Below, one piece after another: positions 58,702-64,000 of a stretch of DNA of 64,000 nucleotides. The DNA comes from Fomitopsis serialis (taxonomy: Eukaryota > Basidiomycota > Agaricomycetes > Polyporales > Fomitopsidaceae): contig NW_025954969.1 in NCBI RefSeq assembly GCF_022376445.1, positions 1 through 64,000 on the forward strand, in the 5' to 3' direction. Numbering within the stretch: the first letter of the stretch is position 1; every line of letters starts with the position of its first letter. The translations under genes and the position numbers were made by a program. The notes under the pieces were generated by a model, which saw only the letters and a program-made list of their open reading frames with translations, did no database searches and was not told the DNA's origin.

Positions 58702-59907
58702 CTATCGCAGCATGTCCTCTAGGTCGTCTTCAGGAGACGGTATGCCCGGCGTCGTTGGGTCGTCAAATTGAGCGCGCGCAATTTCTGTCCAAGGGGTCCC
58801 TCCGCGCTCCACTAGGGCGGCCGCACGGGAACCGAGAACCGCGTCGTCGAAGCTAACCACCGATTCCGCCTTGTAACGCTTCTGAGCAAAGTATTTCTCG
58901 TGCCAATCACCGTCCTGAAGGGCGACAGTCGTTAATTTTTCTTCCATTTCTTCCTCGGTCACGTTGAATACGGTGCTGCGACCAGCGACCATCGCCTCCC
59001 ATTCCCCGTTCACGCCGCAGCCGTGCGGAAGGACGCAGAGCTTCTCTTCGACCGATGCGACATCCTTGAGGGCGGTCCAAACAGGAGCGTCGCGAGCGCA
59101 ATACACGGTCGGCCCAGCCCACATGCATACGACTAATTTCTCCAGACGCCGAAGTTTGAGCATCTCGCGGACAAGGCCCACGGCCTCGTCGATGTCGTGT
59201 AAGGCGTTCAGCTGGATGCAGCAGTATTGCATCTTGGGGAAGAGTGCGCGAAGACCGTTCGGTGGAAGTTGCTGCCGCTGGTAATGCCACAGCGGTTCGA
59301 AGACCACGTGTGTGGCTCTCTCGAAGACCTTGGGACACGCCGAGAGCTTGGACGCCCGAGCCGGCGAGGCTGCATCCGCCAACAGCAAGACGTGCGTAGG
59401 CCTTGCCGCGCTATCCGTGAGCCACCCCTCCGATACCAAGGTCACGTCGATAGCGAGGCATACGAGTTTCCCCGCCGTCGTCAGCGAGGTCGCTACGCCC
59501 TTCGCCCCATCCCCCAAGACATCGTCCCTTGACAGCGGCGGGTTCCAAGACTTGATGTCCTCTAGGACGGTGTGCGCCCGCAAGTTACGGACGAACGACG
59601 GGATGTGAACGCCCAAGGGCTGCGTTAAGGCCTCCGCGATGGCCTCGGCTTGCCTGTCGTGCCGAATGTCGACGGTTGTCCACCGGTTGGATAGGTCAGA
59701 ATCTTCTTCTGCATACAACCATCTTCTGGTCGCCGGACGCCTCTCCTTAATTGCAGTCTGCTTGATGCGTCCCTCGGAGGCGACAGAGGGGGTAGAAGCC
59801 CGCGACATGCGGCTGCGAGATCGATGTGGCTTCGTCTTCGCAGCACTAGATGTTGCCTTCGGAATCGTCCGGCGTTTCTTGGTCGTCCATCTCCGCTTGG
59901 GGGCCAT
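58702..59907 (-). CDS. intronless gene of unknown family, copy 2
   Basis: It encodes 401 residues from ATG at 59907 to the stop at 58702 without introns. It starts MAPKRRWTTKKRRTIPKATS, strongly basic and possibly a nuclear signal. Blocks aligned with the gene at 12869 are SRDDVLG, LAIDVTLVSEGWL, ARPTHVLLLAD, ATHVVFEPLW, LRALFPKMQYCCIQL and VYCARDAPVW. It ends with an acidic PSPEDDLEDMLR. Identity outside the blocks is low, so the duplication is old. No domain, catalytic motif or membrane helix is recognised. The two copies point toward each other across 45 kb. Confidence 0.8.
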   Translation of the reverse strand: MAPKRRWTTKKRRTIPKATSSAAKTKPHRSRSRMSRASTPSVASEGRIKQTAIKERRPATRRWLYAEEDSDLSNRWTTVDIRHDRQAEAIAEALTQPLGVHIPSFVRNLRAHTVLEDIKSWNPPLSRDDVLGDGAKGVATSLTTAGKLVCLAIDVTLVSEGWLTDSAARPTHVLLLADAASPARASKLSACPKVFERATHVVFEPLWHYQRQQLPPNGLRALFPKMQYCCIQLNALHDIDEAVGLVREMLKLRRLEKLVVCMWAGPTVYCARDAPVWTALKDVASVEEKLCVLPHGCGVNGEWEAMVAGRSTVFNVTEEEMEEKLTTVALQDGDWHEKYFAQKRYKAESVVSFDDAVLGSRAAALVERGGTPWTEIARAQFDDPTTPGIPSPEDDLEDMLR

Positions 59908-60813
59908 GATCGTCCGAGAGAGGAGAGGGTGGTGATAGATGTAGTTGAAAGCCGTTCAAGGAGTTGGGAGTGAAGGTGTGAGAGACTGAGCGCCGAGGCA
60001 AGGAGTTGAGCGTCGCCTTTATGCTTGCGGGAGGGCGGCCGGTCTTTGAAAGGCAAGATGCGCCGTTTCCCATGGCAACGCGCGTCCTGTGGCCACAATC
60101 GGTGACCATCCTGATTTGGCTTTGGCCTTGTACTTTGCCGCATCGTGGCGCCACGATCTCGGCATGGACCAATCCGCACAGAACAATGGCTCGTATCGAT
60201 CGTTTGGGATTCGTGGCCATGACCTGATAGGCTGGGATGGATTCCCGATCCATGCAATGCGTAACGAGGGGTGCGCGTCCGTGCGTCCGTGTCGTGGACG
60301 GGGTTGTCATCCGCGTCGAAGCGCGCTTCATGTGGCGGTAAAAATGTCTGTGACATCGACGAAATTACTGTCTGCATATGTACACACGAGAACTAACGCA
60401 CCATATGCAAATATAGTCCGATATGCTACAAATTGAACCACCATCAGTCTCCTGCAAATAAATGACTAGTCGCTGTGGCGATCAGCCTGCACATCTTGCA
60501 TCGGAAGGAGGGACGAACGCTTGTCCCTTCACACGAGTATACACAAAGTATACATCTCATCTGACAGGATGTGGGGCACCGGGGTAAATGGACGACAGGG
60601 CGTGCGAGACGTGTATTGACCTGGTATGCATATCCATGTTCGGAGAGGATACACGTATGGGCTACAATGTCCGCTGTGCAGATCTTGCCAGACTGACCTA
60701 TCGTGTCCGTTGGTCTTGCCATGGCCATCATTACCTGACCATGAACGATGCGCGAACCACATGAAGAGAACGTAGAGGACCTCCCGAACCATACAGTCCA
60801 ACCGTGCCACGAT
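59908..60813. other. intergenic; no gene seen
   Basis: The right part of the stretch is A/T-richer. Open frames on either strand show no motif. It contains the promoter of the unknown-family gene (left) and the 3' region of PIG-S (right). Confidence 0.55.
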
Positions 60814-62597
60814 CTACTCCGTTTTCTGTGTCTGTTCAGGTGCTGTACGTGTTTCCCCGACCTTCGCCTTCCTCTCCTTCTTCCAAGCAAGCACCTCTCG
60901 GATGATAGAGGCCAACAGCGGGGCCGTGACAGACGCGAACAGCGGCGCGTACACCGCCCATTTGTGCTCTGCGGGGAAGTACAATAATGCGAGCATCCCT
61001 GGGTTGAAGAACGCGCGTGACGCCACGGACTGGGCCTTGCTCGCGAAGGTCAACGCCTCATTTGCGGATGACGATGCGGCCGAATATGTCTGAAGTCGAC
61101 CGGTGAGCTTATGTCGACAGCGCGATACACTCAGCTGGACGCGAGACGTACTTGATCGAGAGCAGCTAGGGCACCCTGTACGTCACCCCTGACATCCTCG
61201 CCGACGGGCATGTCTTCGATCTGCGCGACTAGCCGTACGATGCTTTGCAGCGTCTCCTGTGCACTGGCGGCGTTCTCCACTGCACGTCGGCGCACAAGCG
61301 CGTCCAGCTGCCAGTCGGTCACTCCTGCGGAGCCTTGAGTTTGAGCATGGACGTGCGGCGCCAACTCTGGCACACCAAGCAAGGCTGAGAGCTGTTGGCG
61401 GAATGTCGCAAATATAGCGTCTAGCGGACGCCCAGCGAGGGTCCGGGTGACGCCGGCCGGGTTGGGATTGCAGAGTACGACGCCGCCCCATTGCGGTAGT
61501 ATAAAAGCACTTGACGATGTCGGTCTGTCTGCTTCAGATGTGAACAATAGACAAGATAGCTGGGACGCATCGCATACCATCGTTGCCCAGTATGCGTAGT
61601 GGACTGTGTTTTGAAGATGGGATGAAGGCAACGAAGTGCAGCACTGGATCATTCGAAACGCTCGACGCTAAGGGGGGTTAGCGCCGGTTGATATGAGGAG
61701 GCGAAAGGCCCATACAAAATGTCCACTCCGCTGAGTTGACGAAGACGGTGAGGTCCTCAGGCGTTAATCCATACTCGTCCCCTTGCAATGCGCGAGGATC
61801 AAAGGCAAGAGGCCCGTGGTACTGCACTTGACTCTCAACCGTGAAGTTGTGCAGCACAGACAGACGCTCGAGTAAGGGTGAGACCTGCGCTAAACAACAG
61901 TTCATCGATTCGTACTCTCATGCTTAGAGAAACGTACCAGTCATGGCTCCATGCACATCCCAAGATAATGCAGCATTGCCTGAAGCAGCGTCTTCGTTCA
62001 GAAGGGTGAATGCCAATCGGTACCGTGGCGAATATGACACGACGCGCTCAGTCTGGGAGCTCCGGAGACTGGTGTAAGGAGTAAGCAACGTCGCCAATGT
62101 ATCGGCAAGTTGCATCGCTGCCACGCCTGCGTGCTCAGGCGGAATCTCCATCGTAACCTTACGGCCGTCGACTGTGGGATCCCGCGTCCCTCGACGAAGA
62201 ACGACCTGATAGCCATTCGCACTTAGGAGTGGTTTGAACTTGACACAGGATGGCGCACTTGCACGAAGACTCACGTTGCCGCCTCAGACGAGATTTGCAC
62301 AGACAAACCATTCTGCTTGAACTCTTCGCTGCTTGCAATGTGGCGCCGTACCTCCTGCGTGAACGCATCTGTGCCGATCTCATAATCCCTGGTGTCAAGG
62401 GCAACGCGGATGGGAAACGCGAGCTCTCTTCCCGCCTGCGCAGTGACGCGTGACACAGGCAGAGCTTGCCGTTCAATACTGGTTGTATTCCACCAGAGAG
62501 GCAAAGCGAGGATAATGACGAGGAAGTACGATGCGATGATACTTCTGCGCGTCAAGGGCGATTCGAATGCGAGAGCGGACTTGGATGCAGCATCCAT
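60814..62597 (-). CDS. GPI17: GPI transamidase subunit PIG-S
   Basis: PIG-S/Gpi17 is a non-catalytic subunit of the ER complex that attaches GPI anchors to proteins. Six exons (62597-62275, 62221-61938, 61889-61716, 61667-61578, 61528-61152, 61089-60814) sum to 1524 nt, exactly 507 residues. A membrane helix near the N-terminus (RSIIASYFLVIILALPLWWN) is followed by TTSIERQALP, the usual lumenal entry of PIG-S. Lumenal blocks include YSPRYRLAFTLLNEDA, FTVESQVQYHGPLAF and LPQWGGVVLCNP. The C-terminal helix (YAPLFASVTAPLLASIIREV) ends in a short Lys-rich tail. All junctions are canonical and the gene is intact. Symbol by homology to yeast. Confidence 0.92.
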
Positions 62598-63069
62598 GGC
62601 GAAGTGCGCCTGTGTCGAATGAATTCCTGCGTTTGTGGGTGCGTTGTATAGATCTAGATCCCTTCGTTGTAAAGCATGGATCCAGCGATTTCTCGACAGG
62701 TTCTGTCAACGAAGAACAGTCATGAAGGTGAGGAGCGGTGAGTAGCGGTGGCTGAGCTATCCTGATGCGGCTCTCACGGGCTGTGCCGGTGACATTCGGG
62801 CGGAGATTCAACGGATGGCACCAAGTCCAATTGCGGAAGGCGACAGCTTGCAGGCAAACCTCTCAACCCAAGACCAACTCATCGAAACTACTCACATTCG
62901 TTACAGATACTGCCTCACGGCGGGGGAAACTTAACTTACTCTCGTGTTCTCTTCATGCTATACTGCCGCTGACGGCTCGACTTTGGCTCGACTTGCCATC
63001 GGTACCTTCTTCGTGCACCTGCTTCCCGCCCGGCACGTTTGTACAGGCGTCTGATCGCTACTGTGGGTC
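62598..63069. promoter_or_regulatory. divergent promoter region of PIG-S and the Tyr/Pro-repeat gene
   Basis: About 470 bases separate the divergent starts at 62597 and 63070. No gene is seen. No canonical TATA box is visible. Confidence 0.45.
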
Positions 63070-64000
63070 ATGTCTCCGACGAACCAACGACGGCGCCGTC
63101 GCGGCGGCGGAAAAAACAACGGGCCACCTCCGTACAATGTCAGCGAGCATGTTTGTGGAAGTTGTTGCACTAGAAACTTACATTGATATACCCCTAGCGA
63201 CCACCAATCCATGACGGCAGGTATGGACCCTCGCCCGGCCCGCCGACCGCGTATCCTGGCCACGATATCTATAATCCTGGTATTGGAGGCGCGCCGTATG
63301 CAGCCGACTATTCTAATGACTATGGTTCTCAATCAGAGTTATGGCGTTCCGAAGCTTCGTTCTATCCTAGACCTCCTTCTCCGGATCCGTATGGCTATCA
63401 GCCAGGTCCGTCTACAGGTGGCTGGGCGCCGCAGAGCTGGGATCACCCTACACCTCCCCAGTGGCCTGACAGAGCTGAACCAAGTCCTCGTTTTGATGGT
63501 GATCCATGGACCTATGACCGTCCAGATGCTATGACCATGGCGCAACCTATGTTCGAGCCGAACGATTCTTGGAAGCAGCATCATATAGGTCCGCCAAATA
63601 CGCAAGTATCTTCATTATGCGTATGAGGGTTCAAGTGCATTGCTTATAATATGGCACCAGATCACGGAACGATGTGGCTCCTGAGCCGTATTCACCAACA
63701 AGACGTCTTCCGCCCCGGTTTGCCAGGGATCACTATTCTCCTCCTCGACCACTGGCCAGCGATCACTACACAGTTCCTACACCTGGCCCTCCTCCATTTG
63801 ACCAGTATCCTTCAGGTCCCGGACTAGTTGGCCAACCACCACCAACGGATCACTACTTCCCAGGACCAAGCCTAAATGCGCCTCCACCTCCAGGTGATCA
63901 TTATCCACCCGGAACAAATGGGCTCCCTTACCCTGGGGATCATTACTCTCCGGGACCTAGTATGAGCGCACCTCCATTTTCTGGTGATCATTACTCTCCC
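63070..64000 (+). CDS. Tyr/Pro-rich repeat protein, 5' part (runs off the right edge)
   Basis: ATG 63070 gives MSPTNQRRRRRGGGKNNGPP. An intron (63132-63220) leads to YGPSPGPPTAYPGHDIYNPG and a stretch rich in Pro, Tyr, Gly and Trp up to 63605. After a second intron the protein becomes a series of irregular repeats built on DHY: DHYSPP, DHYTVPTPG, DQYPSGPG, DHYFPGPS, DHYPPGT and DHYSPGPS, still running at 64000. It has no domain I recognise, no signal peptide and no membrane helix. The arginine cluster could bind nucleic acid. The second junction is uncertain: the usual acceptor near 63660 gives the wrong frame, while an acceptor CTGAG near 63693 keeps it, so a lost base is possible. Confidence 0.6.

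Overview
The window is nuclear DNA of a filamentous basidiomycete, most likely a wood-decay agaricomycete. The evidence is eukaryotic genes split by many 45-70 nt GT-AG introns, a moderately GC-rich composition, and families typical of mushrooms: a tandem metacaspase pair, a Kelch-MYND protein, a DUF6699 protein, HMG-box regulators and methionine permeases. I cannot name the species.

Layout, left to right. A tandem pair of metacaspases (1437-3592 and 5938-8163, +). An atypical short-chain dehydrogenase (8506-9452, -). A Kelch-repeat/MYND-finger protein (9809-12193, +). An intronless gene of unknown family (12869-14068, +), whose divergent paralogue lies 45 kb away in opposite orientation (58702-59907, -). 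A Vps68/TMEM50-like endosomal membrane protein (16999-17677, +). A second dehydrogenase of the glucose/ribitol type (18712-19708, +). An ER protein disulfide isomerase with an ERp29-like C-terminal domain (20040-22140, -). Two HMG-box transcription factors (26271-28189, -, and 37841-39588, +) flank a DUF6699 protein (31358-32684, -) and an endonuclease III-like DNA glycosylase (33346-34290, -). Two tandem MUP1-like methionine permeases follow (41161-43931 and 44680-47522, +). Then come the spindle-checkpoint protein BUB3 (47764-49402, -), an arrestin-like protein (49805-51197, +), a Zn2Cys6 transcription factor (52608-55425, +), a probable uncharacterised gene (about 56145-57450, -), the GPI-transamidase subunit PIG-S/GPI17 (60814-62597, -), and the start of a Tyr/Pro-rich repeat protein that runs off the right edge (63070 onward, +).

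The genes do not form one pathway. They mix housekeeping functions (BUB3, PIG-S, PDI, Vps68, DNA repair) with lineage-specific families. The two local duplications are the metacaspases and the methionine permeases. Stretches near 3.6-5.9, 14.1-17.0, 22.2-26.2, 28.2-31.3, 34.3-37.8 and 39.6-41.0 kb hold no gene I can identify.

Five recognisable genes (metacaspase 1, Kelch-MYND, dehydrogenase 2, DNA glycosylase, arrestin) are interrupted by small frame changes inside conserved motifs. Nearly all are best explained by one missing base, often in a short homopolymer. The other clear genes splice to full length. I read this as either assembly indels or a cluster of recent pseudogenes; the sequence alone cannot decide.
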